A stretch of DNA of 64,000 bases from Streptomyces sp. NBC_01267 (lineage in GTDB: Bacteria; Actinomycetota; Actinomycetes; Streptomycetales; Streptomycetaceae): NCBI RefSeq assembly GCF_036241575.1, contig NZ_CP108455.1, positions 4,215,001 to 4,279,000 of the forward strand, in the 5' to 3' direction. The notes under the pieces are model-generated. The model was given only the letters and a program-made list of their open reading frames with translations, searched no databases and was not told the DNA's origin. The position numbers and the translations under genes are program-made. Of the stretch, positions 30,159-39,143 are shown piece after piece; the stretch's first letter is position 1; each line of letters starts with the position of its first letter.

Positions 30159-32384
30159 TCAAGGGGTCGCACGGCGGCGCCTCCGGGCGTCGATGAGCAT
30201 CTCCTGCACATGGCGCAGCGGCCGGCCTTCGGCGTCGGTCGCGCGGCGCGTCCAGTTGCCGTCGGCGCCCAGGTGCCAGGAGGACGTGGTGTCGGACATG
30301 CCGGTCTCCAGGAGCCGGCTGAGTGCCGCGCGGTGGGCCGGGTCGGTGACACGGACCAGGGCCTCGATGCGGCGGTCGAGATTGCGGTGCATCATGTCGG
30401 CGCTGCCCAGCCAGACTTCGGGCTCGCCGCCGTTGCCGAAGGCGAAGACCCGTGAGTGTTCCAGGAAGCGCCCCAGTATCGAGCGGACCCGGACGTTCTC
30501 GGAGAGCCCGGTGACGCCGGGGCGTATCGCGCAGATGCCGCGCACCCAGATGTCGACGGGCACCCCGGCCTGCGCGGCCCGGTAGCAGGCGTCGATGACC
30601 GCTTCGTCGACCATCGAGTTGACCTTGATGCGTACGTAGGCGGGGCGGCCCGCACGCCGGTGCGTGACCTCCTTGTCGATCCGCGTGATCAGCCCGTCGC
30701 GCAGCGACTTGGGGGCGACCAGCAGCCGCCGGTACGTCTCGCGCCGGGAGTAGCCCGACAGCCGGTTGAAGAGGTCGGAGAGGTCGGCGCCGACCTGCGG
30801 GTCGGCGGTGAGGAGGCCGAGGTCCTCGTAGAGCCTGGCCGTCTTGGGGTGGTAGTTCCCCGTCCCCACATGGGAGTAGCGGCGCAGGGTGTCGCCCTCC
30901 TGCCGGACGACGAGCGACAGCTTGCAGTGCGTCTTCAGCCCGACCAGGCCGTAGACGACATGGCAGCCCGCCTCTTCCAGCTTCCGGGCCCACTTGATGT
31001 TGGCCTGCTCGTCGAACCGGGCCTTGATCTCGACCAGGACGAGCACCTGCTTGCCGGACTCGGCGGCGTCGATCAGCGCGTCGACTATCGGTGAGTCGCC
31101 CGAAGTCCGGTACAGCGTCTGCTTGATGGCGAGGACGTCGGGGTCGCCGGCGGCCTGTTCCAGGAAGGCCTGGACGGAGGTGGAGAACGAGTCGTACGGG
31201 TGGTGCAGCAGTACGTCCCGTTCGCGCAGCGCCGCGAAGATGTCGGGCGCCGACGCCGACTCGACCTCGGCGAGGTCGCGGTGGGTGCCCGCGATGAACG
31301 GCGGGTACTTCAGCTCGGGCCGGTCCAGTGACGCGATGCCGAAGAGTCCGGTGAGGTCGAGGGGGCCGGGCAGCGGATAGACCTCCGCCTCGGAGACCTT
31401 CAGCTCGCGGACCAGCAGATCGAGTATGTAGGGGTCGATGGACTCCTCGACCTCCAGCCGGACGGGCGGGCCGAAACGCCGCCGCATGAGCTCCTTCTCC
31501 AGGGCCTTGAGGAGGTTCTCCGCGTCGTCCTCCTCGACCTCCAGGTCCTCGTTCCTGGTGACCCGGAACATGTGGTGCGCGAGCACCTCCATGCCGGGGA
31601 AGAGCTCCTCCAGGTGCGCCGCGATGATGTCCTCGACGGGCACGTACCGCTGCGGCGACGCCTCCAGGAACCGGGTGAGCAGCGGCGGCACCTTGACCCG
31701 GGCGAAGTGGCGGTGACCGCTGACCGGGTTGCGGACGACCACGGCGAGGTTGAGCGAGAGCCCCGAGATGTACGGGAACGGGTGCGCGGGGTCGACGGCC
31801 AGCGGGGTCAGTACCGGGAAGATCCGCTGACGGAAGAAGGTGAAGAGCCTGGCCTGTTCCTTGTCGGTCAGGTCGTCCCAGCGGATCAGGTGGATGCTCT
31901 CGTCGGCGAGGGCGGGCGCGACGTCCTGCTGGAAGCAGGCGGCGTGCCTGGCCATGAGCTCACGGGATCTGGTCCAGATCTGTTCCAGCACTTCGCGGGG
32001 CTGGAGACCCGATGCGGACCGGGCGGCGACACCGGTCGCGATGCGGCGCTTGAGCCCGGCCACCCGGACCATGAAGAACTCGTCCAGGTTGCTCGCGAAG
32101 ATGGCGAGGAAATTAGCCCGTTCGAGGAGCGGGGTCGTCGGATCCTCGGCGAGCTCCAGCACCCGTTCGTTGAAGGCGAGCCAGCTCTGCTCCCGGTCGA
32201 GGAAGCGGCCCGAGGGCAGCTCGGTGCTGTCGCCGTCCGCGTCGTACGTGTCGACATCGGCGTCGACGCCCGAATCCAGGTCCGGACCGGCCGTCGCGAC
32301 GGTGTGCGGGCGGTGCGCCGCGATCGAACCGACGGAGGGCTGGAGGTGCTGGACCGGGACCTCTGCACTGGGCTGCTGGCTCAT
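30159..32384 (-). CDS. ppk: polyphosphate kinase Ppk1
   Basis: The protein has 741 residues from the ATG at 32384, with a 60-residue acidic N-terminal extension before the conserved [18 protein letters not shown]. The phospholipase-D-like catalytic halves carry [20 protein letters not shown] (autophosphorylated His) and later [18 protein letters not shown] and [20 protein letters not shown]. The enzyme makes polyphosphate reversibly from ATP. In Streptomyces ppk is induced through PhoP; only a weak repeat resembling a PHO box is visible upstream (32463-32484). The frame stays open to 33197 but that part is antisense to the ABC permease gene region and not conserved in type. Confidence 0.96.
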   Translation of the reverse strand: MSQQPSAEVPVQHLQPSVGSIAAHRPHTVATAGPDLDSGVDADVDTYDADGDSTELPSGRFLDREQSWLAFNERVLELAEDPTTPLLERANFLAIFASNLDEFFMVRVAGLKRRIATGVAARSASGLQPREVLEQIWTRSRELMARHAACFQQDVAPALADESIHLIRWDDLTDKEQARLFTFFRQRIFPVLTPLAVDPAHPFPYISGLSLNLAVVVRNPVSGHRHFARVKVPPLLTRFLEASPQRYVPVEDIIAAHLEELFPGMEVLAHHMFRVTRNEDLEVEEDDAENLLKALEKELMRRRFGPPVRLEVEESIDPYILDLLVRELKVSEAEVYPLPGPLDLTGLFGIASLDRPELKYPPFIAGTHRDLAEVESASAPDIFAALRERDVLLHHPYDSFSTSVQAFLEQAAGDPDVLAIKQTLYRTSGDSPIVDALIDAAESGKQVLVLVEIKARFDEQANIKWARKLEEAGCHVVYGLVGLKTHCKLSLVVRQEGDTLRRYSHVGTGNYHPKTARLYEDLGLLTADPQVGADLSDLFNRLSGYSRRETYRRLLVAPKSLRDGLITRIDKEVTHRRAGRPAYVRIKVNSMVDEAVIDACYRAAQAGVPVDIWVRGICAIRPGVTGLSENVRVRSILGRFLEHSRVFAFGNGGEPEVWLGSADMMHRNLDRRIEALVRVTDPAHRAALSRLLETGMSDTTSSWHLGADGNWTRRATDAEGRPLRHVQEMLIDARRRRRATP

Positions 32385-32462
32385 GTGTCCATTGTTCCGC
32401 GCAGGAGGGTCGGCGGGCGCGGTGGCGGGTTGCATTCCGTGAGGGTCGCAAGCGCGTCTGAA

Positions 32463-32484
32463 TGACGGGTAACGGGGACATGAC
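32463..32484 (-). promoter_or_regulatory. weak candidate PHO box upstream of ppk
   Basis: On the minus strand two 11-nt units, GTCATGTCCCC and GTTACCCGTCA, can be aligned with the PhoP direct-repeat pattern about 80 nt upstream of the ppk start. Agreement with GTTCA is partial, so this is only a candidate. Confidence 0.3.
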
Positions 32485-32525
32485 GTCCGGGATGCGGGGC
32501 CGGGACCGCCGGGGGCCGCCCCCTC

Positions 32526-32561
32526 GGGTGGTTCCGGAGCCCCCCGGCCCCGGAACCACCC
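32526..32561 (-). terminator. terminator after the ABC transporter operon
   Basis: A perfect 12-bp stem (arms 32526-32537 and 32550-32561) with a 12-nt C-rich loop lies 39 nt past the last permease stop codon. Confidence 0.75.
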
Positions 32562-32599
32562 GGACGCCGGAGAGCCCGGCGCCGGGGTGCCTGCCGGGT

Positions 32600-33382
32600 T
32601 CAGCCGTGCTTGCGGCGGAGGACCTGGAAGGCGGCGGCGGTCACGAGGGCGGCTATGGCCAGCACGATGCCCGTTTCCATGAGCTGGAGGGGCCAGAAGT
32701 GGGACGACGCGGGATGCTCCGTGCCGCTCGGGTTCGGGCCGGGCCACAGCAGCCCCCGCACCCGCGCCCCGACGACGAGGAACCCCGCGGCGATGGCCAG
32801 GGTCACAGCCATCGCCGCCACCTCGCGCCGGAGCAGCAGCCCGACGAGCGCGCCGACGGCCAGCGCGAGGAGTGTGTACGCCACGGTGACGGGCCCCAGC
32901 GTGGGGAAGACAGCTCCGTCGTACCAGGTGAACGCGTCGGTCTCCTCGGCGATCACCCGGGCCCGGCCGATGCGGTAGCAGCCGATGAGCACGGCCGATC
33001 CCGCGGTGAGCGCCGAGGCGGGCACGACGAACTGCGCCACCAGCCAGCGAACCGGTGTCACGGACTGGGTCCACAGCAGCTGGTACGAGCCGCGCTCCAG
33101 GGTCCGGCCGACCGCCGGGCCCGCCATGAACGCCCCGGCGGCCATCGGCAGGAGCAGCAGCGCACCGCCCACCACGGCGACGACGGTGGTCAGCCATGGC
33201 GGCGCCTGCGCGTCGGCGGGCGGTGTGCCGGTCCCGCCGGTACGTGGCAGGTCACCGGCCCCGGTGCGCAGTGCGATGACGGTGCCCGTCGCGACGATCA
33301 GGAAGATGAGGAAGGACCATCCGGTACCGCGATGCTCCCGGGCCGTCACCCAGGCCGGCCCGCGCAGGCTCAGCGCGCTCAT
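32600..33382 (-). CDS. ABC transporter permease, ABC-2 type (second copy)
   Basis: The protein has 260 residues from the ATG at 33382. It shows six hydrophobic segments and the block [21 protein letters not shown] near residues 95-115. It is a paralogue of the upstream permease, which has the near-identical MESGTYRMLWTQSVSPVRWFA. With the ATPase gene it would form an exporter of unknown cargo controlled by a YtrA-like GntR repressor; YtrABC-type systems respond to cell-wall antibiotics in Bacillus. Its start overlaps the stop of the preceding gene (33379-33382). Confidence 0.82.
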   Translation of the reverse strand: MSALSLRGPAWVTAREHRGTGWSFLIFLIVATGTVIALRTGAGDLPRTGGTGTPPADAQAPPWLTTVVAVVGGALLLLPMAAGAFMAGPAVGRTLERGSYQLLWTQSVTPVRWLVAQFVVPASALTAGSAVLIGCYRIGRARVIAEETDAFTWYDGAVFPTLGPVTVAYTLLALAVGALVGLLLRREVAAMAVTLAIAAGFLVVGARVRGLLWPGPNPSGTEHPASSHFWPLQLMETGIVLAIAALVTAAAFQVLRRKHG

Positions 33383-34341
33383 GCCGTCGTCCTCTTCACG
33401 ATGCGCAGTACGAGGGCCGCCGCGATGACGGCCAGGGCCAGCAGGATGCCCGTTTCCACCAGTTGGAGCTGCCAGAAGTGCGACGCGGGCTGGGAGGTGC
33501 GGTAGTAGCCGACGATGTGATGGGCCGTCAGGCACGCCTTGTCGTCCACACACATCGGGTCGCTCACCCGCGCACCGCTCGATGTCAGCGCGCCGTCGCC
33601 GAGCACCATTCCGTCGTACGGCGGGTAGCCGTCGGCGAGGCTTCCTGTGACGGTGCGGGTCGTCCAGAAGTTGCCACGGAAGTTGGCGGGCACGTACAGC
33701 AGGACCCCGAGGGTGAACATGCCGCTCACCATGGCGGAGACCGTGCGGCGGACGAGCAGGCCGATCAGGGCGCCGACGGGGACGGCCAGCACGGTGGCGG
33801 CGATGCCGACCGGGCCGATCGCGGTGTAGACGTCGATGTCGTACCACTCCATGCCTGGTCCACCGTGGCCCGGACCGGTGGACCAGGCCCAGCGGTAGGC
33901 GCCGATCAGGACCGTCGACCCCGCCAGGGCCATGGCGGCCGGTACGGCGAGCTTCACCGCGAACCAGCGGACGGGGGAGACGGACTGGGTCCACAGCATC
34001 CGGTAGGTGCCGGACTCCATTTCGCGTCCGACCACCGGTCCCGCGACGAACGCGGCGACCAGGAACGGCAGCAGGGCGATGACCGCGCTGCCCTTCGCCA
34101 TCAGCTGGCTGTAGGTCCATTCGCTGCTCGCGATGAACCAGGTGTTGTCGGAGCAGGTGCCGTCCGACAGCCGGATCGGGCAGCCGCTGCCGGCGAACTC
34201 GTCGGCGAGATGGGTGGACCACAGCCGCACGGCGACCAGCAGCGCCACCGCCAGTACGGTGAGTCCGAGCGCCCACCACAGGGTCCTGCGGTGCGTCCGA
34301 ACCGCGACCCAGGCCGGGCCGCTCGGGGCGAGCGCGCTCAT
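33379..34341 (-). CDS. ABC transporter permease, ABC-2 type (first copy)
   Basis: The protein has 320 residues. It begins MSALAPSGPAWVAVRTHRRT, like its neighbour's [20 protein letters not shown], which shows an internal gene duplication. About six transmembrane segments flank an extracytoplasmic loop with two Cys residues (SGCPIRLSDGTCSDN) and a second Cys pair later (DPMCVDDKACL), which could form disulfides. It overlaps both neighbours by 4 nt. Confidence 0.82.
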   Translation of the reverse strand: MSALAPSGPAWVAVRTHRRTLWWALGLTVLAVALLVAVRLWSTHLADEFAGSGCPIRLSDGTCSDNTWFIASSEWTYSQLMAKGSAVIALLPFLVAAFVAGPVVGREMESGTYRMLWTQSVSPVRWFAVKLAVPAAMALAGSTVLIGAYRWAWSTGPGHGGPGMEWYDIDVYTAIGPVGIAATVLAVPVGALIGLLVRRTVSAMVSGMFTLGVLLYVPANFRGNFWTTRTVTGSLADGYPPYDGMVLGDGALTSSGARVSDPMCVDDKACLTAHHIVGYYRTSQPASHFWQLQLVETGILLALAVIAAALVLRIVKRTTA

Positions 34342-35231
34342 GCCGTCACCGCCGTACGGTTCTCCGCGCTCGGGGTGAGCAGAAGAGGCGCGTCCGGTGA
34401 CCGCAGGTGCGCGAGCAGCAGCTCCTCCAGGGAGGGTTCCATGCTCTGCCAGTCGCCCGCGACCGGTCCGTCCCGCCGTACCAGCGCGGTCATCTGACGG
34501 CCCGTGGTCCGCGATTCGATGACCGTGTGCGGGGCCAGCTCGGCCACCGGTCCGCTCAGCAGCGTATGGGCGGACAGCAGGTCGTCGGTCTCGCCGCCCA
34601 GCCGGATCCGGCCGCCCTCGACCAGCAGCAAGTAGTCGCAGGCGCCTTCCAGTTCGGCGAGGACGTGCGAGGACATCACGATCGTCGTGCCGTGTTCGGC
34701 GGCCTCGGACATCAGGGTGCCCATCAGCTCGTGCCGGGCGAGCGGGTCCAGGTCGGCCATCGGTTCGTCGAGCAGCATCAGCTCGGGCCGCTTGCCCAGG
34801 GCGAGCGCGAGGGCGACCCGGGTGCGCTGGCCGCCGGAGAGCGTACGCACGGTGGCGCCCCCGTCCAGCTTGCCGCCCGCCACGATCCGCTCGGCGGTCG
34901 CCGTGTCCCAGCGGGCCGGGTTCAGCTCGCGCCCCAGCCGCAGCGTGTCGGCGACGGTCAACTGCCCGATCAGCGGCTTGTCCTGGGCGACGTACGCGAT
35001 CCGCTCACGCGCGGCGCCGGGCGTGTGGCCGAGCACCTGAACGGCGCCCTCGGTGGGCCGGAGCAGCCCCGCCGCGTGGGCGAGGAGGGTCGACTTGCCC
35101 GCGCCGTTGGGCCCGACGAGCGCACAGACACGGCCTGCGGGCAGCCGGAAGGAGCAGTTCCGCAGCGCCCAGCCGCGCCGCCTGCCGTACGTCTTGCCGA
35201 GGCCTGTGGCCTCGATCGCGGTGCCGGTCAT
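34338..35231 (-). CDS. ABC transporter ATP-binding protein
   Basis: The protein has 297 residues: Walker A GPNGAGKST near residue 39, signature LSGGQRTRVALALAL near 137 and Walker B LMLLDEPMADLDP near 160, followed by the H-loop (VMSSHVLAELEG). It is the ATPase of the GntR-linked exporter (type YtrB/CcmA). It starts 4 nt inside the end of the GntR gene. Confidence 0.9.
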   Translation of the reverse strand: MTGTAIEATGLGKTYGRRRGWALRNCSFRLPAGRVCALVGPNGAGKSTLLAHAAGLLRPTEGAVQVLGHTPGAARERIAYVAQDKPLIGQLTVADTLRLGRELNPARWDTATAERIVAGGKLDGGATVRTLSGGQRTRVALALALGKRPELMLLDEPMADLDPLARHELMGTLMSEAAEHGTTIVMSSHVLAELEGACDYLLLVEGGRIRLGGETDDLLSAHTLLSGPVAELAPHTVIESRTTGRQMTALVRRDGPVAGDWQSMEPSLEELLLAHLRSPDAPLLLTPSAENRTAVTA

Positions 35232-35686
35232 TTCTGTGCGTCCCCCTTGGAGCGGTCATCTGCTCTGGTGCCGGTGCTGTCGTCGGTGGCTGTGGCTGTG
35301 GTGGTGGTGGCGTCGAAGCAGTCGTCGAGTACGGATGCGCAGAGCGCCGCCGCGTCGTCCTTCTCCAGCCCGGCCGCACGGGCTCGGGCCGCCCACGCGG
35401 TGAGTTCGGCCCGCAGAGCCGGGTCGTCCGGGGTGGTCCTGCCGAGGGACTTGCGGACGAAGGTGCCCATCCCCCGCCGGGCCTCGACCAGGCCTTCGCG
35501 CTCCAGCTCCCGGTAGGCCTTGAGGACGGTGTTGGGATTGATGGCGGTGGCCTCGACGACGGCGCGTGCGGTCGGCAGCTGGTCGCCGGGGACCAACAGG
35601 CCCAGGCGCAGGGCCTGTTTGGTCTGCTGGACGATCTGGAGGTACGTCGAGACGCCACTGCGGCGGTCGATGCGGAACTCGATCAC
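35228..35686 (-). CDS. GntR-family regulator, YtrA subfamily
   Basis: The protein has 152 residues. The N-terminal winged helix is typical of GntR (YLQIVQQTKQALRLGLLVPGDQLPTARAVVEATAINPNTVLKAYRELEREGLV). The short C-terminal region of about 75 residues, lacking a large effector domain, places it in the YtrA subfamily, which controls adjacent ABC exporters. It is the first gene of the operon and lies just downstream of a perfect palindrome, indicating autoregulation. Confidence 0.9.
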   Translation of the reverse strand: MIEFRIDRRSGVSTYLQIVQQTKQALRLGLLVPGDQLPTARAVVEATAINPNTVLKAYRELEREGLVEARRGMGTFVRKSLGRTTPDDPALRAELTAWAARARAAGLEKDDAAALCASVLDDCFDATTTTATATDDSTGTRADDRSKGDAQK

Positions 35687-35694
35687 TCACCCCC

Positions 35695-35718
35695 CTTTCA
35701 CTAATTGAGTAGTGAAAG
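35695..35718. promoter_or_regulatory. palindromic operator of the GntR-ABC operon
   Basis: Two perfect 9-nt arms, CTTTCACTA (35695-35703) and TAGTGAAAG (35710-35718), surround a 6-nt AT-rich centre, 9 nt upstream of the gntR start. The position implies overlap with the transcript start, so binding of the YtrA-like protein would repress the operon. Confidence 0.8.
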
Positions 35719-35751
35719 CTTGGTGCAAGGCGGCGGCTGCTGTCAACCGCA

Positions 35752-35803
35752 CACGGAAACGCCCTCCCCCGAGGCGCCAAGGCAGGGGGAGGGCGTTTCC
35801 GTG
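35752..35803. terminator. long-stem terminator of mshD
   Basis: A perfect 19-bp stem (arms 35752-35770 and 35785-35803) with a 14-nt loop lies downstream of mshD on the minus strand and before the divergent GntR promoter region. Confidence 0.85.
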
Positions 35804-35843
35804 CGTGGTGATCCAGCGGCGTGCGGTGAACCCTTCGGTCCTC

Positions 35844-35959
35844 GACGCGCACGCCCGGGTCACTCACCTCGCGACACGCGCCCCCGGGGCACTCGCCCCG
35901 TGACGCGCGCCCCGGGTTACTTGCTCCGGCGACGTGCGCCCACGGTCACGACTCCGACC
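35844..35959. repeat. 29-nt imperfect tandem repeat, four copies
   Basis: Units start at 35844, 35873, 35902 and 35931, each opening GAC(G/A)(C/T)GCGC-like and each 29 nt. Units 1-3 are about 70-80 percent identical by eye. Unit 4 is weaker and runs over the mshD stop codon at 35946. Confidence 0.7.
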
Positions 35960-36875
35960 GGTACATCAGATCCACCTCGTGCGTCACGAACCCCAACCGC
36001 TCGTACACCGCGAGAGCAGCCGGGTTGTCGGCGTCGACGTACAGCATCGCCGTCGGCAGCCCCTCCGACGCGAGATGGTGCAGCCCGGTCGCGGTGAGTG
36101 CCTTGCCCAGGCCGCCGCCCTGCGCGTCGGGGCGGATGCCGACCACGTACACCTCGCCCAGCTGCTCGTCGGTGTGCACCTTGGTCCAGTGGAAGCCGAC
36201 GACCTCGCCGTCCTCCTCCCGTACCGCGAGGAAGAACCCCTTCGGGTCGAACCAGGACTCGGCCTTGCGGTCGTCCAGGTCGCGTTGGGTCATGGCGCCC
36301 TGTTCGGGGTGGTGGGCGAAGGCGGCGGCGTTCACGGCGAGCCAGGCGGCATCGTCCTGACCGGGGACGAAGGTACGGACGGTCACCCCGTCCGGGTACA
36401 CCGGCTCGGGAATGTCGAGCGGCACCAACGGCCGCCGCAGCTGCCGAAGTTCACGGAACTTGGCCAGCCCGAGGACCTGCGCCAGATGGCGGGCGGCGGA
36501 GTGCCCCCCGTGCGCCCACACCCGCAGGCGCCGCCCGGAGGCCGCCATCAGTGCGGAACCGAGCGCGCGCCCGTTCCCCTGTCCACGGTGCGAGGGGTGC
36601 ACGACCAGCTCGGCGGCGGGCGCCTCGACCGGGTCGGTGGCCTCCAGCTGGGCGTACCCGGTGAGGGTGCCGTCGACGGTGACGAGGAAGTGCTGCACCC
36701 CCTCCCGCCGCCCGCCCCGCAGCTGAAGCCGCCCCTGCTCGGAGACGGCCTGCTGTCCATCGGTACGGGCGGCCTCGGCGAGCAGCGCGCGAACGGCCTG
36801 CTCCTGATCGGCGGTGAGCGTGTCGAGGGTCTGGATCTGCCGGCCGGAGGCGGGAACTGCGGGCGCATTCGTCAT
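35946..36875 (-). CDS. mshD: mycothiol synthase MshD
   Basis: The protein has 309 residues, standard for MshD, with two tandem GNAT domains. The N-terminal one has AELVVHPSHRGQGNGRALGSAL (about 88-108). The C-terminal one has the motif GEVYVVGIRPDAQGGGLGKALT (about 240-262) and YVDADNPAALAVYERLGF. It acetylates the Cys-GlcN-Ins intermediate to finish mycothiol, the main thiol of actinobacteria. It is transcribed alone, with a strong terminator downstream and G-rich 14-nt repeats just upstream. Confidence 0.95.
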   Translation of the reverse strand: MTNAPAVPASGRQIQTLDTLTADQEQAVRALLAEAARTDGQQAVSEQGRLQLRGGRREGVQHFLVTVDGTLTGYAQLEATDPVEAPAAELVVHPSHRGQGNGRALGSALMAASGRRLRVWAHGGHSAARHLAQVLGLAKFRELRQLRRPLVPLDIPEPVYPDGVTVRTFVPGQDDAAWLAVNAAAFAHHPEQGAMTQRDLDDRKAESWFDPKGFFLAVREEDGEVVGFHWTKVHTDEQLGEVYVVGIRPDAQGGGLGKALTATGLHHLASEGLPTAMLYVDADNPAALAVYERLGFVTHEVDLMYRSES

Positions 36876-36889
36876 GAGGACGAGCGTAC

Positions 36890-36945
36890 GGGGACGGGCG
36901 CGAGGGGACGGGTGTACGGGGACGGGCGTCCGGGGACTTGCGGCG
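36890..36945. repeat. 14-nt G-rich tandem repeat upstream of mshD
   Basis: Four units beginning GGGGAC start at 36890, 36904, 36918 and 36932 (GGGGACGGGCGCGA, GGGGACGGGTGTAC, GGGGACGGGCGTCC, then a weaker copy). They occupy the region just upstream of the mshD start at 36875, where its promoter should lie. Confidence 0.85.
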
Positions 36946-37028
36946 GGCTGGTTCCCACGAGGGCGGACCCAGGGGCGAGCGAACTCAAGGGCGTTCGGAC
37001 TCGGGGTGACGCGTTCGTGGAGCCGTGC

Positions 37029-38342
37029 TCAGGGGCGGATCGTCGGGTCCACGGCGGGTTCCGGCTGCGCGGAGGCCGACGGCCCGCCGGTAGCCGCTCC
37101 GGGCCCTCCTGGTCCTGCGGGCCCTGTGGGCCCTTCGAGTCCTGTGGGCCCTTCGAGTCCCGCCGGCTCCTTGAGCGTGAACAGGAGCAGCGAGCCGAGC
37201 GCGGGCAGCGCGATCAGCGGTGCGAGAGCGGTCTGCAGGGAGGTGGCGTCGGCGACGGCGCCGATGACCGGGCTGGCGACGCCGCCGACGCTGACGGCCA
37301 GGCCCAGGGTGACGCCGCTGGCGGTGCCCACGCGCCGGGGCAGGTAGTCCTGACCGAGGGTGATGTGCAGGGAGAAGGGCACATACAGTCCGGCCGAGGT
37401 GAGGGCGACGCACACATAGAGGAGCGGGCCGGGAACGAGGACCACACCGGCCACGGCGAGGACGGTCAGCGCGTAGGACCACTGGACGACCGGGACACGG
37501 CCGTGGCGGGTGGCCAGTTTCCCCCCGGCCACGGTGCCCACCGCGCCACCGAGGTAGAGCACGAACAGCGCGGCCGTACCGGCGACTTCGCCGCCTCCGG
37601 TGCGCTGGCGCACGTACAGCGAAATGAACGCGCTGAGCCCGACGAAGACGATCGAGCGGCACACGATGGCCCCCGACAGTTTCAGGAAGGACCCCCAGTC
37701 GTCCCGGCCGGTGGCCCGGTCCGCGTGCGTGGACACCGTCGCCGGGGCCGAGGCCTTGACGCCCCGCAGCGCGGCCACGCACAGCGCCGCACCGGCGAGG
37801 GCGGGCACGATCAGCAGGGGCGAGGCGTGCAGACCGCCGGTGGCCATGACGCCCCAGACCAGCAGGGGCGCTGCGGCGAAGCCGAGGTTGCCGCCGAGGG
37901 AGAACCAGCCCATCGCGGTGTGGCTGCCACGGCTGACGCCCCGTGCCACGCGGGCGGATTCCGGGTGGTAGGCGGCGATTCCGATGCCGGACACCGCGAC
38001 GACCACCAGGGTCAGGGGGTACGAGCCGCTGACCCCGGCGAGGGCGACCCCGGCACCGCCCACCAGCGTGCTCACCGGCAGCAGCCACGGCATGGCCCAC
38101 TTGTCGGTGAGGGCCCCGAACAGCGGCTGGACCACCGAGGACAGCAGGGACGCGGCCAGCACGATGCCGGACGCGGCGGCGTAGGAGTAGGCGCGTTCGG
38201 AGACGAAGAACGGCACCAGGGCCGCCACCGCGCCCTGGTAGATGTCCACGCAGGCGTGCCCCAGGGAGAGCAGGGTGATGGGCCCGGGGCGTGCGGTCCG
38301 GTCGGCGGTCCGGTTCACGGTCTGGTTCGTTTTGGTCGACAC
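37029..38342 (-). CDS. MFS transporter with collagen-like C-terminal tail
   Basis: The protein has 437 residues with about twelve hydrophobic segments. LSLGHACVDIYQGAVAALVP near the N-terminus and PLFGALTDKW (loop 2-3 motif) resemble the fosmidomycin-resistance (Fsr) branch of MFS exporters. After the last helix comes a cytoplasmic tail of Gly-X-Y triplets (GLEGPTGLEGPTGPAGPGG), unusual for a transporter. It is divergent from an AraC-type gene 54 nt away, with a palindrome between them, so it is probably controlled by that regulator. The exported compound is unknown. Confidence 0.87.
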   Translation of the reverse strand: MSTKTNQTVNRTADRTARPGPITLLSLGHACVDIYQGAVAALVPFFVSERAYSYAAASGIVLAASLLSSVVQPLFGALTDKWAMPWLLPVSTLVGGAGVALAGVSGSYPLTLVVVAVSGIGIAAYHPESARVARGVSRGSHTAMGWFSLGGNLGFAAAPLLVWGVMATGGLHASPLLIVPALAGAALCVAALRGVKASAPATVSTHADRATGRDDWGSFLKLSGAIVCRSIVFVGLSAFISLYVRQRTGGGEVAGTAALFVLYLGGAVGTVAGGKLATRHGRVPVVQWSYALTVLAVAGVVLVPGPLLYVCVALTSAGLYVPFSLHITLGQDYLPRRVGTASGVTLGLAVSVGGVASPVIGAVADATSLQTALAPLIALPALGSLLLFTLKEPAGLEGPTGLEGPTGPAGPGGPGAATGGPSASAQPEPAVDPTIRP

Positions 38343-38353
38343 CGTGCCATCGT

Positions 38354-38373
38354 CGCCAGGGCACGTCCTGGCG
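38354..38373. promoter_or_regulatory. palindrome between divergent MFS and AraC genes
   Basis: Perfect 7-nt arms CGCCAGG (38354-38360) and CCTGGCG (38367-38373) with a 6-nt centre lie 12 nt upstream of the MFS start and 24 nt before the AraC start. Confidence 0.6.
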
Positions 38374-38396
38374 CGCTTCCATTAAGGTGCCAACCT

Positions 38397-39143
38397 ATGC
38401 CGGAAATCCGCCACACGCCTGAAGCGACCACCTGCACCCGAACGCTGGCTCCTGGCGAGAGCATCGACGCGCACCGGCACGACGAGCACCAGATCATCTA
38501 CGCGGGCTCCGGTGTCCTGGCCGTCACCACCGACGCCGGTACCTGGTTCGCTCCCGGTACCCGGGCCATCTGGGTCCCCGCCGGATGTGTGCACGCCCAC
38601 CGTGCCTACGGCCACCTCGCCCTGCACCTGCTCGGCCTGCCCCCCGACACCAATCCCCTGGGCCTCGGCGCCCCCACGGTCCTCGCCGTCGGCCCGCTGC
38701 TGCGCGAGCTGATCCTCGCCTTCACCAGGGACCCCCACGACGACACCCCCGAGCGGCTGCGCCTGCGCGCGGTCCTCCTCGACCAACTGCGGGCCTCACC
38801 GCAGGAACCCGTCCAGTTGCCCGCCCCCACCGACCCCCGGCTCGTGGCCGTCTGCGACCTCCTGCACGACAATCCCGCGGACCCTCGCACCCTGGCCGCC
38901 CTGGCCGCCACGGCGGGAGCGGGCGAACGCACCCTCAGCCGCCTCTTCCGCCGGGAACTGGGCATGACCTTCCCTCAGTGGCGCACCCAGCTGCGTCTCT
39001 ACTACGCCCTGCGCATGCTGGCCGACGACGTGCCGGTGACCTCGGTCGCCCGCCACTGCGGCTGGTCCTCCACCAGCGCTTTCATCGACGTCTTCCGCCG
39101 CGCCTTCGGCTACACCCCGGGCACCCACAACCGCCGCCCCTGA
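38397..39143 (+). CDS. AraC-family regulator with N-terminal cupin
   Basis: The protein has 248 residues from the ATG at 38397. An N-terminal cupin (residues about 15-80, HRHDEHQIIYAGSGVLAV) is followed by a C-terminal AraC/XylS double HTH (about 150-245; GAGERTLSRLFRRELGMTFPQWR, then VTSVARHCGWSSTSAFIDVFRRAFGYTPG). This layout is common in regulators of neighbouring efflux pumps. The reading frame is open far upstream, but that part is antisense to mshD and the MFS gene. Confidence 0.9.
   Translation: MPEIRHTPEATTCTRTLAPGESIDAHRHDEHQIIYAGSGVLAVTTDAGTWFAPGTRAIWVPAGCVHAHRAYGHLALHLLGLPPDTNPLGLGAPTVLAVGPLLRELILAFTRDPHDDTPERLRLRAVLLDQLRASPQEPVQLPAPTDPRLVAVCDLLHDNPADPRTLAALAATAGAGERTLSRLFRRELGMTFPQWRTQLRLYYALRMLADDVPVTSVARHCGWSSTSAFIDVFRRAFGYTPGTHNRRP

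Noticed and set aside
32385..33197. N-terminal extension of ppk to 1012 codons
   Set aside because: The added part crosses the ABC operon terminator and overlaps the permease gene on the same strand. The Ppk fold is complete from ATG 32384.
35934..38396. A very long plus-strand frame leading into the AraC gene
   Set aside because: It is antisense to mshD and the MFS gene, whose proteins are clearly conserved. High G+C produces long empty frames. Only the part from ATG 38397 is real.
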